Source of the DNA: Brevundimonas diminuta ATCC 11568
Lineage (GTDB): Bacteria; Pseudomonadota; Alphaproteobacteria; Caulobacterales; Caulobacteraceae
Direction of reading: 5' to 3'
Assembly: GCF_000204035.1 (NCBI RefSeq)
Contig: NZ_GL883084.1
Coordinates: 564,835-628,834, forward strand
Length of the DNA stretch: 64,000 nucleotides
The translations under genes were made by a program, and so were the position numbers. The notes under the pieces are model-generated. The model worked only from the letters and a program-made list of their open reading frames with translations, did no database searches and was not told where the DNA came from. Below, in pieces: positions 1-7,872 of this stretch (positions within the stretch are counted from its first letter, which is position 1; each line of letters starts with the position of its first letter).

Positions 1-350
1 TGGACCGGGCCGCCTCGGACGAGGAGCGCGCCGCCATCGTCGCCGCCGTGACCGAGGACGCCCGCGTCGCCAACGTCCACCAGTTGCGCACCCGCATGGC
101 GGGCCAGGCCCTGATGGTGCAGATGCACGTCGACCTGGACCCCGACCTCAGCCTGAAGGCCGCGCACGACATCATCCTGGACGCCGAGAAGCGGGTGCTG
201 AAGGTCTTTCCCCACGCCGACATCCTGATCCACGCCGACCCGCGCGGCGCGGCCGAACCGCACGGCGGCGCCTTCACTCCGCCCCGCCCGACGGCGCCGG
301 AATCGACCGCGCCCGACGCGCCTGTGGCCCGCAGCGGCCCCTGGTCCTGA
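1..350 (+). CDS. CDF-family cation efflux transporter, C-terminal fragment
   Basis: The gene starts before the window; the open frame (frame 3) continues from the first bases to a TGA at 348-350. What is visible is the cytoplasmic C-terminal domain typical of cation diffusion facilitators, a ferredoxin-like fold that dimerises and binds metal: the segment VANVHQLRTR, then a strand with alternating hydrophobics (LMVQMHVDLD), a helix ending in AEKRVLK, and a final strand followed by a disordered Pro/Ala-rich tail. The membrane segments that move Zn/Co/Fe lie upstream and cannot be seen. Family assignment rests on this domain alone. Confidence 0.75.
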   Translation, partial: DRAASDEERAAIVAAVTEDARVANVHQLRTRMAGQALMVQMHVDLDPDLSLKAAHDIILDAEKRVLKVFPHADILIHADPRGAAEPHGGAFTPPRPTAPESTAPDAPVARSGPWS

Positions 351-414
351 CCCCCTGCGACAATCGCGCGCGGTAAACGGAGCCTTAACGCGCGCGGGCG
401 CATGAAGGCGCACG

Positions 415-1101
415 ATGACCACGCCCGCCGTCCTCTATCATTTCGCCTATCACCCGGCTTCGCGCACGGCGCGGCTGGCGCTGGGCGAGGCCAAGGTCGA
501 CTATAGCGAGGAAGCCGTCCGCCCGTGGGAGGACGACTGCCCCCTGTTCGAGCTGAACCCCTCGGGCATGCCGCCTGTGCTGACGACGACGGAAAAGAAC
601 CGGCCCCTGACCCTGTGCGAGCTGGACGCCGTCCTGGGCTGGCTGGAAGACCGTTCCAAGGGCGACTTCCTGCTGCCCGCCGATGCGGCCGAGCGGGCCG
701 AGGCGCGCCGTCTGGCGACCTGGTTCAGCCGTCGCTTCTCCGACGAAGTGGACGCCGTCCTGCTGCATGAGCGGATGGAGAAGCCCCTGCTGCGGCTCGG
801 CCCGCCCGACGCGCGGATGCTGCGTGAAGGCCGCGAAGCGCTGAAAAGCCATCTGACGGTGCTGGAGCCGCTGGCGGCGGGACGCGAGTGGCTGGCCGGA
901 CGCCGTCTCAGCCAGGCCGACCTGATCGCGGCGGGCCATCTGTCAGTGCTGGACTATTTCGGCGAGATCGCCTGGGCGTCCTGGCCGTCGCTGAAGCTGT
1001 GGTACTCCAAGCTGAAGTCGCGCCCCTGTTTCCGGCCGCTGCTGGGCGACCGCTTCCCCGGCGTGCACCCGGCGCCCTGGTACGCCGACCTCGACTTCTG
1101 A
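415..1101 (+). CDS. Glutathione S-transferase family protein
   Basis: 228 residues, the usual GST length. The N-terminal thioredoxin-like half shows the cis-proline motif NPSGMPPVL (48-56) and, in place of the usual E-S glutathione gamma-glutamyl contact, CELDAVLGWL (68-77). The C-terminal all-helical half has the folding motif LSQADLIAA (165-173), the N-capping box of GSTs. The start ATG at 415 lies 64 bases after the exporter gene. It ends 25 bases before queG and probably shares its transcript. The substrate is unknown; the N-terminal catalytic residue cannot be assigned safely. Confidence 0.85.
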   Translation: MTTPAVLYHFAYHPASRTARLALGEAKVDYSEEAVRPWEDDCPLFELNPSGMPPVLTTTEKNRPLTLCELDAVLGWLEDRSKGDFLLPADAAERAEARRLATWFSRRFSDEVDAVLLHERMEKPLLRLGPPDARMLREGREALKSHLTVLEPLAAGREWLAGRRLSQADLIAAGHLSVLDYFGEIAWASWPSLKLWYSKLKSRPCFRPLLGDRFPGVHPAPWYADLDF

Positions 1102-1126
1102 GGCCCCTCAGGGCTAAAGCGCCCTC

Positions 1127-2302
1127 ATGGCGGCCGATCCCCGCATCTTCATCCGACAGCGCGCCGCCGAACTGGGCTTCGGCGTGTGCCGCTTCGCCTC
1201 GGCCAGCGATCCGTGGAGCGCGGGCGAGAAGCTGGCCCATTTCATCGACGCGGGCCGTCACGGCGACATGGGCTGGATGGAGACGACGCTTGAGCGCCGC
1301 GCTCACCCCACCGCCATGTGGGACGGGGCGAAGACCGCCATCGTCCTGGGCATGAACTACGGCCCCGACGAAGACCCCCGGCCCGAGTTGGAGGAGGCGT
1401 CGGCGGGCTATATCTCCGTCTATGCGCGCGGCGACGACTATCATGAGGTCATCAAGGGGCGGCTGAAGATCCTGGCCGGCCAGATCGCCGCGCGGCTGGG
1501 CCAGGAGGTCAAGGTCTTCGTCGACACCGCCCCCCTGATGGAGAAGCCGTTGGCCCAGCGGGCGGGCCTGGGCTGGCAGGGCAAGCACACCAATCTGCTC
1601 AGCCGCACCCACGGCAACTGGCTGTTCCTGGGGACCATACTGACCGCCGCCGAGATCGAGGCGGACGAGGCCGAGGTCGAGCATTGCGGCCGCTGCACCG
1701 CCTGTCTGGACGCCTGTCCGACGCAGGCCTTTCCGGCGCCGTTCCAGATCGACGCCCGACGCTGCCTCTCATACCTGACCATCGAATATGCCGGCGCCTG
1801 GCCGCACGAGTTCCGCATCGCGACGGGCAACCGCATCTACGGCTGCGACGACTGCCTGGCCGCCTGTCCGTGGAACAAGTTCGCGCAGGAAGCCTCGGAG
1901 ACGCGGCTGCAGGCCCGCGACGCGCTGAAGTCGCCGCCGCTGGCGGACCTGCTGGCGCTGGACGACCCCGCCTTCCGCGCCCTGTTCGCCAAGAGCCCGG
2001 TCAAGCGGATCGGCCGCGATCGCTTCACTCGCAATGCGCTCTATGCGGCGGGGAACTCGGGCGAGGCCACGTTGATCGGGGCGGTCGAGCGGCTGCTGGA
2101 CGATCCGGCCCCCGTAGTGCGCGGGGCGGCGGTGTGGGCGTTGTCGCAGCTATCGCCGGAGCGGTTCGCCGAGTTGCGCGAGACGCGGCGGGCAAGCGAG
2201 ACAGATGAAGCTGTGAAGCAGGAATGGCGTCCTTCTCCCCTTGCGGGAGAAGGCGGCCCGCGCAGCGGGTCGGATGAGGGGTCTCGCCGCCCTCAAACCT
2301 AG
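1127..2302 (+). CDS. queG: Epoxyqueuosine reductase QueG
   Basis: Cobalamin- and Fe-S-dependent enzyme that reduces epoxyqueuosine to queuosine, the last step of wobble-base modification in tRNAs with GUN anticodons. The N-terminal cobalamin-binding half contains the active-site segment VDTAP (Asp133), then a paired ferredoxin-type domain with C187, C190, C193, C197 (motif CGRCTACLDACP) and C213, C240, C243, C247 (CDDCLAACPWN). A HEAT-like repeat follows (about 300-360). The last 28 or so residues are not QueG-like: they translate one arm of an intergenic repeat (2230-2282), so the native stop has been lost and the protein is extended. Start ATG at 1127. Confidence 0.95.
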   Translation: MAADPRIFIRQRAAELGFGVCRFASASDPWSAGEKLAHFIDAGRHGDMGWMETTLERRAHPTAMWDGAKTAIVLGMNYGPDEDPRPELEEASAGYISVYARGDDYHEVIKGRLKILAGQIAARLGQEVKVFVDTAPLMEKPLAQRAGLGWQGKHTNLLSRTHGNWLFLGTILTAAEIEADEAEVEHCGRCTACLDACPTQAFPAPFQIDARRCLSYLTIEYAGAWPHEFRIATGNRIYGCDDCLAACPWNKFAQEASETRLQARDALKSPPLADLLALDDPAFRALFAKSPVKRIGRDRFTRNALYAAGNSGEATLIGAVERLLDDPAPVVRGAAVWALSQLSPERFAELRETRRASETDEAVKQEWRPSPLAGEGGPRSGSDEGSRRPQT

Positions 2303-2381
2303 CAAAAAAGGGGCTTCCCCCGCGGAGAAACCCCTCATCCGTCAGGCTTCGCCTGACACCTTCTCCCGCAAGGGGAGAAGG
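2230..2381. repeat. Intergenic inverted-repeat element, two arms of about 52 bp
   Basis: Left arm 2230-2282 and right arm 2330-2381 are inverted copies. Both hold the palindromic core CTCCCCTTGCGGGAG and the block GGATGAGGGG, and each has a small variable hairpin between these blocks (CCCGCGCAGCGGG at left, GTCAGGCTTCGCCTGAC at right). The 47-base centre is not repeated. This looks like a dispersed, REP/BIME-like palindromic element between convergent genes. It supplies the last codons of queG and ends a few bases from the FKBP stop, so it could also act as a bidirectional terminator. Confidence 0.85.
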
Positions 2382-2385
2382 AAGA

Positions 2386-2928
2386 TCAGCCCATCGCCTG
2401 GCCCACGCCGCGGCCGCCGCCGGGCACGGGAGCCACGTCCAGCAGCTTGAGGCGGAACACCAGCACCGCATTGCCGGGGATCATCGGCGGGCCGCCCATC
2501 TCGCCGTAGCCCAGCTCGGGCGGCAGGAAGAGAATCCACTCGTCGCCGGGCTTCATCAGTTGCAGGGCCTCGGTCCAGCCGGGCACCACGCCCTCGGGCG
2601 AGAAGACCGCCGGGGCGCCGCGCTTGAACGAGCTGTCGAACACCGTGCCGTCCGTCAGCGTGCCTTCATAGTCGACCCTGACCAGGTCATTGCGATCGGG
2701 GCTGACGCCGCCCGCCGGACCGGAGGCCACGACCTTGTACTGCAGGCCGGACGGCAGGGTCTGCACGCCCTCTTCCGAGGCGTTCTGCTTCATGAAGGCG
2801 GCGGATTCAGCCGCGTTCTTGGCCAGGTCTTCAGGCGCGCCGGACGGTCGGCTGCAAGCGGAGAGGGCCAGAAGAGCCGTCACGGCCATGGCGGCGCCGA
2901 GGGGGCGCCTAGCCCATGCGAAGTTCAT
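2386..2928 (-). CDS. FKBP-type peptidyl-prolyl cis-trans isomerase lipoprotein
   Basis: 180 residues with a signal peptide and lipobox LSAC (Cys25), so anchored in the periplasm. The FKBP domain spans about 78-165, with typical ligand-pocket segments VDYEGTLTDGTVFDSS, VVPGW (114-118) and ELGYG (138-142). A short helical linker after the lipid anchor (DLAKNAAESAAFMKQNA) is common in FkpA-like proteins. It would assist proline-limited folding of envelope proteins. Its ATG lies inside the last codons of the upstream threonine dehydratase (20-base overlap), so the two are cotranscribed and probably translationally coupled. The stop abuts the inverted-repeat element. Confidence 0.92.
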   Translation of the reverse strand: MNFAWARRPLGAAMAVTALLALSACSRPSGAPEDLAKNAAESAAFMKQNASEEGVQTLPSGLQYKVVASGPAGGVSPDRNDLVRVDYEGTLTDGTVFDSSFKRGAPAVFSPEGVVPGWTEALQLMKPGDEWILFLPPELGYGEMGGPPMIPGNAVLVFRLKLLDVAPVPGGGRGVGQAMG

Positions 2929-4111
2929 AACCCTGGTCCTTCAAGGCGGCGCCGATTTCCTCGGCATGACGGGAATCGCGGGTCTCGACCATGATGTCGA
3001 ACTCGGCTCCCTTGGCGGGCACGTCCAGCGCCAGCCGGTTGTGCACCACGTCGATGATGTTGCCGCCCCGCCCGCCGATCACGGCGGCCATGGCCGACAG
3101 CATGCCGGGGCGGTCGTCGCCCAGGATGCGATAGACGATCAGCCGCTTCTCGCGGACCATTTCACGGTTCAGCACCACGGCCAACATGCGGGCGTCGATG
3201 TTGCCGCCGGTCAGCTCGACGCCGACCTTCATGCCCTTGAAGCGTTCCGGATTGGCTAGGATGGCGGCCAGGCCGCCGGCCCCGGCGCCCTCGGCCACCG
3301 TCTTCTCCAAGGTCGCCAGCAGGGCCACGCCCTTTTCGAAGTCGGCCTCTTCACAGACGAAGACCTCGTCGATCAGGCTGTCGGCCAGGGCGAAGGGGAT
3401 TTCCCCCACGGCCTTGATGGCGATGCCCTCGGCGATCGTTTGTCCGCTGCACTTGGCCGGTTCGCCGCGACGGCGCGCCGTAAAGGACGGATAGCGGGCG
3501 GCCTCGACGCCGAAGACCTTGATCTCCGGCTTCATCGCCTTGGCGGCGATGGCGCTGCCCGCGATCAGGCCGCCGCCGCCGATGGGGATGATCAGGGCGT
3601 CCAGGTCCGGCGCGTCCTCCAGAAACTCCAGGCCGCAGACGCCTTGCCCCGCGACGATGCCCTCGTCGTCGAAGGCCGAGACGAAGACATAGCCGTGCTC
3701 GGCCTGAAGGCGCTTGGCCTCCTCGGTCGAACCGGAGAAGTCGAGGCCGTGGATGACCACATTGGCGCCGTGGGCGCGGGTGCCGTCCACCTTCACGAAG
3801 GGGGTGCCTTCGGGCATGACGATGGTCACGGGCACGCCCAGACGGCCGCCGTGATAGGCCAGGGCCTGGGCGTGGTTGCCCGCCGAGGCGGCGACGACGC
3901 CGCGTTTTTTCTCGTCCGGCGTCAGCTGCAGCAGCCGGTTCAGGGCGCCGCGCTCCTTGAAGCTGCCGGTGAAGTGCAGATTGTCGAACTTGATCCAGAT
4001 CTCGGCGCCGGTCAGTTGCGACAGGCGGCGCGAATAGCGGACGGGCGTGCGGTCGACCTGACCGGCGATGCGTTTTTGCGCCTCGCGGATGTCGTCGATG
4101 GTGACGGTCAT
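2909..4111 (-). CDS. Threonine dehydratase (threonine ammonia-lyase) with ACT domain
   Basis: PLP enzyme converting L-threonine to 2-oxobutyrate and ammonia, the entry to isoleucine synthesis or a catabolic route. The Schiff-base lysine is K52 in FTGSFKERGA, the substrate loop SAGNHAQAL is at 76-84, and the phosphate-binding GGGGLIAG is at 178-185. A single ACT domain occupies about 326-400 (YRILGDDRPGML). With 400 residues and one ACT domain it fits the short TdcB/IlvA2 type rather than the roughly 510-residue biosynthetic IlvA with tandem ACT domains. Allosteric control by an amino acid is likely but the ligand cannot be read from sequence. Confidence 0.93.
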   Translation of the reverse strand: MTVTIDDIREAQKRIAGQVDRTPVRYSRRLSQLTGAEIWIKFDNLHFTGSFKERGALNRLLQLTPDEKKRGVVAASAGNHAQALAYHGGRLGVPVTIVMPEGTPFVKVDGTRAHGANVVIHGLDFSGSTEEAKRLQAEHGYVFVSAFDDEGIVAGQGVCGLEFLEDAPDLDALIIPIGGGGLIAGSAIAAKAMKPEIKVFGVEAARYPSFTARRRGEPAKCSGQTIAEGIAIKAVGEIPFALADSLIDEVFVCEEADFEKGVALLATLEKTVAEGAGAGGLAAILANPERFKGMKVGVELTGGNIDARMLAVVLNREMVREKRLIVYRILGDDRPGMLSAMAAVIGGRGGNIIDVVHNRLALDVPAKGAEFDIMVETRDSRHAEEIGAALKDQGYELRMG

Positions 4112-4260
4112 GAATTCCCTGATTTTGTTTACGGCCGGCCTCTTTCGTCCGGTCTACGGCCCCCTTTTGGAACAGGGCGCGACGGCGAGCAACCTTGACT
4201 CGCCCTGCCCTGCAAGGTCATGCCGGGCCGACGCCTGAACTGAAACCGGGAGCCGCCACC

Positions 4261-4791
4261 ATGACCACCTTCTCGCGCTCGCCCGCCCGCCTCAAGGGGC
4301 TGGCCGCCCTCGTGATCGGCGGTCTGGCTCTTTCCGCCTGCGCCACGACCCCGATGGGGGGCAGCGCCGTCGGCCCCGCCGTCTTCAACGCCGATGATTT
4401 CGCCTGGTCGACCCGCGCGGGGCAGGCCTCGATCGAGGGCCGCGTGGCCTTCGCTCAGGACGGTCGCGTCTTTCAGTGCGCCGGCAACGTCGGCCTGATC
4501 CCTGACACCCGCTACACCCGCGCCCGCATCGACCGCCTGTATGGCGCCGCCGATCGCGCCGCCGTCCCGGCCGCCGTGGTGCGCGCCCGATCGGCCGGCG
4601 AGCAGGGCGCCGACTATCGCTCCTATGAACGGGCCGAGCCCTGCGCCGACGGCGGCTTCCGCTTCTCCGGCCTGCCGGACGGAAGCTGGTTCCTGATCGC
4701 CCCGGTCAAGGCCGGCGACAGCGTCATGGTGCTGATGCGTCGGGTGCAGACGCGCGGCGGCCGCGCCGTCAACGTCACCCTGGGGGGCTGA
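4261..4791 (+). CDS. Small putative outer-membrane lipoprotein
   Basis: 176 residues from ATG 4261, chosen because it begins the signal peptide MTTFSRSPARLKGLAALVIG and lipobox LSAC (Cys27); a longer frame from 4195 would bury the signal. The mature part (FAWSTRAGQASIEGRVAF ... FSGLPDGSWFLIAPV) looks like a beta-sandwich carboxypeptidase-regulatory-like module, with two cysteines (in FQCAGN and EPCADG) that may form a disulphide. No enzyme motif is seen. It is transcribed away from the threonine dehydratase. Function unknown. Confidence 0.8.
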   Translation: MTTFSRSPARLKGLAALVIGGLALSACATTPMGGSAVGPAVFNADDFAWSTRAGQASIEGRVAFAQDGRVFQCAGNVGLIPDTRYTRARIDRLYGAADRAAVPAAVVRARSAGEQGADYRSYERAEPCADGGFRFSGLPDGSWFLIAPVKAGDSVMVLMRRVQTRGGRAVNVTLGG

Positions 4792-4796
4792 GCCCC

Positions 4797-4844
4797 TTAG
4801 CTGAGCCGTTAGCTGGGCCGTAAACTAGGCCGTTAGCTGAGCAG
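4797..4844. repeat. Four tandem 12-bp units
   Basis: Directly after the lipoprotein stop there are four degenerate copies of TTAGCTGAGCCG: 4797-4808, 4809-4820 (TTAGCTGGGCCG), 4821-4832 (TAAACTAGGCCG) and 4833-4844 (TTAGCTGAGCAG). They lead straight into a strong hairpin. No function is evident; it may be simple slippage. Confidence 0.7.
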
Positions 4845-4883
4845 TTTTTCGACGGCCGCGCCTCTGCGCGGCCGTCGTCGTTT
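4845..4883 (+). terminator. Intrinsic terminator after the lipoprotein gene
   Basis: A perfect 12-bp stem (CGACGGCCGCGC at 4850-4861, its complement at 4866-4877) with loop CTCT, followed by TCGTTT and preceded by a T run. It closes the 4261 gene. The flanking T/A content could allow some function on either strand. Confidence 0.7.
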
Positions 4884-4963
4884 GACCGGCGTTCGCCATC
4901 CTTTGGCCCCAAGAAGCCGCTCTCTGAGGCGTTCCGTTCAAGGAAAAGTCGGGAGCGTCTTCT

Positions 4964-5215
4964 TTGTCCCAGCACAACATCATCGGCTCCGAAGCCTTCA
5001 CCAACCGCCCCTATGTGCTGGTGCGAAACGTGCGGCCGGGCGGGTTTCGCCGTCGCCGGTCTCGCTCGCTGATCGCCTATGGGGTGGTGGCCGTGCTGGC
5101 CCTGTCGGCCGGCGCCGCCGTGGCCGCCTTCGCCATGGGGCCTCTGCTGATCGACAAGGCCGTCGAAGCCACGCCGACGGCGGTCGCGCCGCTGACGACG
5201 CCGAGCGCGCGCTAA
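4964..5215 (+). CDS. Small single-pass membrane protein
   Basis: 83 residues from a TTG start at 4964, supported by GGGAG at 4951-4955 eight bases upstream. An N-terminal cytoplasmic segment rich in arginine (GGFRRRRSRS) precedes one transmembrane helix (about 37-60, IAYGVVAVLALSAGAAVAAF) and a short Thr/Pro-rich tail, so the positive-inside rule puts the N-terminus in the cytoplasm. I do not recognise the family. It converges on the LuxR-type gene. Confidence 0.65.
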   Translation: MSQHNIIGSEAFTNRPYVLVRNVRPGGFRRRRSRSLIAYGVVAVLALSAGAAVAAFAMGPLLIDKAVEATPTAVAPLTTPSAR

Positions 5216-5225
5216 ACGCCTTCGC

Positions 5226-5900
5226 TCAAGGGACCACGAAAGCCAGAGCCTGGGCGAACAGTTCGCCGCGGCTGCGCACGCCCATCTTCTGATAGGCGCG
5301 CTTGAGGTGGGACCGGACCGTCTCCAGCGAGACGTCCATGATCTGGGCGATGCGGCCGGTCTCGTTCCCCGCCAGCAACATCTCCACGATCCGCCCTTCG
5401 GACGGCGACAAGAGGTGGGTCTCGATCAGGGCCTGGAAGCGCGTTTCGCCGCCGACGCACTGCAGGGTCAGGCCGATCAGGCAGGTCGGTGCCGACGCCA
5501 CCTCGCGCGCCCAAATCACCCAGGTCCGTCCGTCAGACCCCGGCGTCGCCAGACACCGCGTTTCATCTGATCGCGCCTGCGCCATCAGACGCGGCAGGGC
5601 GCGCGACCGCAGGGACAGCCGCCCCCCTTCGACCCCGAACAGGTCGCCGTCTTCCTGGAGCGCGCGCGCGGCCTCATTCAGCCACACCACCTCCAGCATC
5701 CGCGTGACCAGCAGGCGCGCGCGCATCTCGTGATCGATCCAGGCGGCCAGGGCGCGATTGCACTGCCCTTCGACATCGTCGGCGGCCGCCGTCAATGGCC
5801 GTCGACGGCGATCCGGGTTCGATCGTCTGTCCGGGGCGAACCACGCCCCCTCTGCGGCCCGGCGTCCTGCCCGACCGGCCTCCCACACAGATTGTTCCAA
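5226..5900 (-). CDS. LuxR-type HTH transcriptional regulator
   Basis: The C-terminal 60 residues are a LuxR/FixJ-type HTH: LSPSEGRIVEMLLAGNETGR, then QIMDVSLETVRSHLKRAYQKMGV with the recognition helix SLETVRSHL. The N-terminal 150 residues have no recognisable receiver or autoinducer domain; they resemble the variable sensory region of orphan LuxR proteins. The start is a TTG. I prefer the one at 5900 (GGAG eight bases upstream) to the TTG at 5906, where GGAG is only two bases away. The 289-base gap upstream would hold its promoter. Target genes unknown. Confidence 0.88.
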   Translation of the reverse strand: MEQSVWEAGRAGRRAAEGAWFAPDRRSNPDRRRRPLTAAADDVEGQCNRALAAWIDHEMRARLLVTRMLEVVWLNEAARALQEDGDLFGVEGGRLSLRSRALPRLMAQARSDETRCLATPGSDGRTWVIWAREVASAPTCLIGLTLQCVGGETRFQALIETHLLSPSEGRIVEMLLAGNETGRIAQIMDVSLETVRSHLKRAYQKMGVRSRGELFAQALAFVVP

Positions 5901-6133
5901 CGCCAACGCTCCAGGACTGGCGCACGGCCTCGCTCGAAACCGGCGGCATCTTCAACGTAAGCAACGCCTGAGCACTAACGATACCTTAACGCATATCCAC
6001 AGAAGACGCACGCTTATTGCTTTTTGAGTCTTGAATTTCACATTTCAAGACAAAGCCTCGCTGCAATTGACAGATTCGCGACCCATCTGACCGCTCACTG
6101 AAGGCGACCGCAGCGCGTCGCCCGAAACGCAAT

Positions 6134-6162
6134 TGAAAACGGCGACCCTTCGCAGGGCCGCC
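6134..6162 (-). terminator. Intrinsic terminator of the symporter gene
   Basis: Read on the minus strand: GGCGGCCCT, loop GCGA, AGGGTCGCC, then GTTTTC. One mismatch in a 9-bp stem. It sits 28 bases past the stop of the 6190-7473 gene. Confidence 0.75.
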
Positions 6163-6189
6163 GCTCTCGCTTGATCGTCTATCTGACCG

Positions 6190-7473
6190 TCAGGCCGCCG
6201 CCGGGCGCTCCGCCCCGTCAGCCCCGTCCACAGGCCCGTCGCCCACAGGCATGTCGTCCAGTTCGCCTTCCCACTTGGCGACCACCGCGGCGGCGACCGA
6301 GTTGCCGACGACGTTGGTGGCCGAGCGGCCCATGTCGAGCAGGTGGTCGACGCCCAGGACGATGGCGATCCACGCCTCGGGCAGGCCGAAGTAGGTCAAG
6401 GTCGCCATGATCACCACCAGCGATGCGCGCGGAATGCCGGCGATGCCCTTGGACGTCACCATCAGCAGCAGCAGCATGAAGATCTGTTGCGACACGCTCA
6501 ACTGCACGCCGTGAGCCTGCATGATGAACATGGTGCCGAAGGTGCAGTAGAGCATCGACCCGTCCAGGTTGAACGAATAACCCAGCGGCAGGACGAAGCT
6601 GACGATGCGACGGCGCACGCCCACCTTGGGCAGGGCCTCCAGGATGCGCGGATAGGCGGCTTCCGAGCTGGCCGTCGAGAAGGCCAGCAGGGTCGGGGTG
6701 CGGATCTCGCGGAACAGCGGGATCACCCGCTTGCCCAGCACCACGGCGCCGGCCAGGAACAGCAGACCCCACAGCACGCCCATGGAGCCGTAGAAGCCCA
6801 GCACGAACTTGGCGTAGGTGCCCAGCATCTCGAGACCCTGGGTGGCGATGGTCGAGGCCAGGGCGGCGAAGATGGCGAAGGGCGCCAGCTTCATCACGAA
6901 CTCGGTCACCTTCAGCATGATGGAGGCGGCCTGTTCGACCAGGTGCAGCACCGCCGGAGCCTTGTCGTCCAGGGCGGCGACCGCCGTGCCGACGAAGACC
7001 GAGAAGACGACGATCTGCAGGATCTCGTTCTTGGCCATGGCGTCGAAGATCGAGGTCGGCACCAGATGGGTGATGAAGCCATGCAGCGAGAAGGCGTCCG
7101 TCGAAGCCGCCGGCGCGCTGGCCGCCACGGCCTCAGGCAGATGCATGTTCGCGCCCGGCTGCAGCAGTTGAACCATCACCAGACCCAGCACCAGCGACAC
7201 GATCGAGGCGCCGATGAACCAGGTCATGGTCTTGACGCCGATCCGCCCCACCGAAGCGGCGTCCTCCATGTGCGCGATGCCCGCCACCAGAGTCGTGAAC
7301 ACCAGCGGCGCGATGATCATCTTGATCAGGCGCAGGAAGACGTCGGTGATCAGATTCAGGTTCGACGCTGCGGCCGAGGCCTGATCCGCCGTCAGGAAAT
7401 GATTGAGGCCCCACCCTGTGAGAACCCCCAATATCATGGCTCCGACGATGAAATAGGCGAACAAGCGTTTCAT
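6190..7473 (-). CDS. Dicarboxylate/amino acid:cation symporter (DAACS family)
   Basis: Inner-membrane sodium- or proton-coupled importer of C4-dicarboxylates or acidic amino acids. From ATG 7473 it is 427 residues, the family's normal length, beginning MKRLFAYFIVGAMILG in the first membrane helix; an upstream in-frame extension to 7626 is not membrane-like and was dropped. Family signatures are the serine-rich re-entrant loop AFSTASSEAAYPRI, the ion/substrate segment YSFNLDGSMLY (the NMDGT position), TSKGIAGIPRASLVV, and the final LLDMGRSATNVVGNSVAA with conserved Asp and Asn. DctA and GltP cannot be told apart here. It has its own terminator and a divergent upstream gene. Confidence 0.92.
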   Translation of the reverse strand: MKRLFAYFIVGAMILGVLTGWGLNHFLTADQASAAASNLNLITDVFLRLIKMIIAPLVFTTLVAGIAHMEDAASVGRIGVKTMTWFIGASIVSLVLGLVMVQLLQPGANMHLPEAVAASAPAASTDAFSLHGFITHLVPTSIFDAMAKNEILQIVVFSVFVGTAVAALDDKAPAVLHLVEQAASIMLKVTEFVMKLAPFAIFAALASTIATQGLEMLGTYAKFVLGFYGSMGVLWGLLFLAGAVVLGKRVIPLFREIRTPTLLAFSTASSEAAYPRILEALPKVGVRRRIVSFVLPLGYSFNLDGSMLYCTFGTMFIMQAHGVQLSVSQQIFMLLLLMVTSKGIAGIPRASLVVIMATLTYFGLPEAWIAIVLGVDHLLDMGRSATNVVGNSVAAAVVAKWEGELDDMPVGDGPVDGADGAERPAAA

Positions 7474-7872
7474 ACAAAAAGTCGTCCAGCTTTGCAGGCC
7501 CGACGTCGCCGGACCGCAGTTACAAACCGATGGAGGATCCCCACCCGCCCAGAAGGAAGAGGCAGCGAATAAACGAAAATCCTCTGAGCTCCAACGAACT
7601 CCTCGAGGCCCAGGCGGGGGAGACATGGATCGGCCGCCGAATTTCGGCCTAGAAACGAATATTTTCCGGCCTGAAGTCCGAAAATTCGTTCATGTCTGAA
7701 ACATATTCCGGAAAGGGGCGATCTCTCCCGAATTGTCCGAGACAGCGCAGGAAAATTACTCTCTTGAGACGGCGACGACCGGATCGATGCAAATTGCGTT
7801 CACGCCTGGAAGACGCCAAGCTGCGCTCAAGCCTCGCAGAAGGCTGATCGAGTGAACGCATCAGGAGTCCGC
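7474..7872. other. Divergent intergenic region with inverted repeats
   Basis: About 400 bases with no convincing gene, between the divergent symporter and carboxypeptidase genes, so it should hold both promoters. Two dyads stand out: GCCGAATTTCGGC (7636-7648, perfect about its centre) and an imperfect pair formed by CGAATATTTTCCGG and CCGAAAATTCG (7656-7687). Either could be an operator. The stretch 7650-7780 is locally AT-richer than the flanking genes. Confidence 0.5.

Noticed and set aside
6343-7572. 409-codon plus-strand ORF over the symporter
   Set aside because: Gln/His/Arg-rich shadow of a membrane protein gene; no domain.
7474-7626. N-terminal extension of the symporter
   Set aside because: Not membrane-like; family members start at the MKRLF-type first helix.
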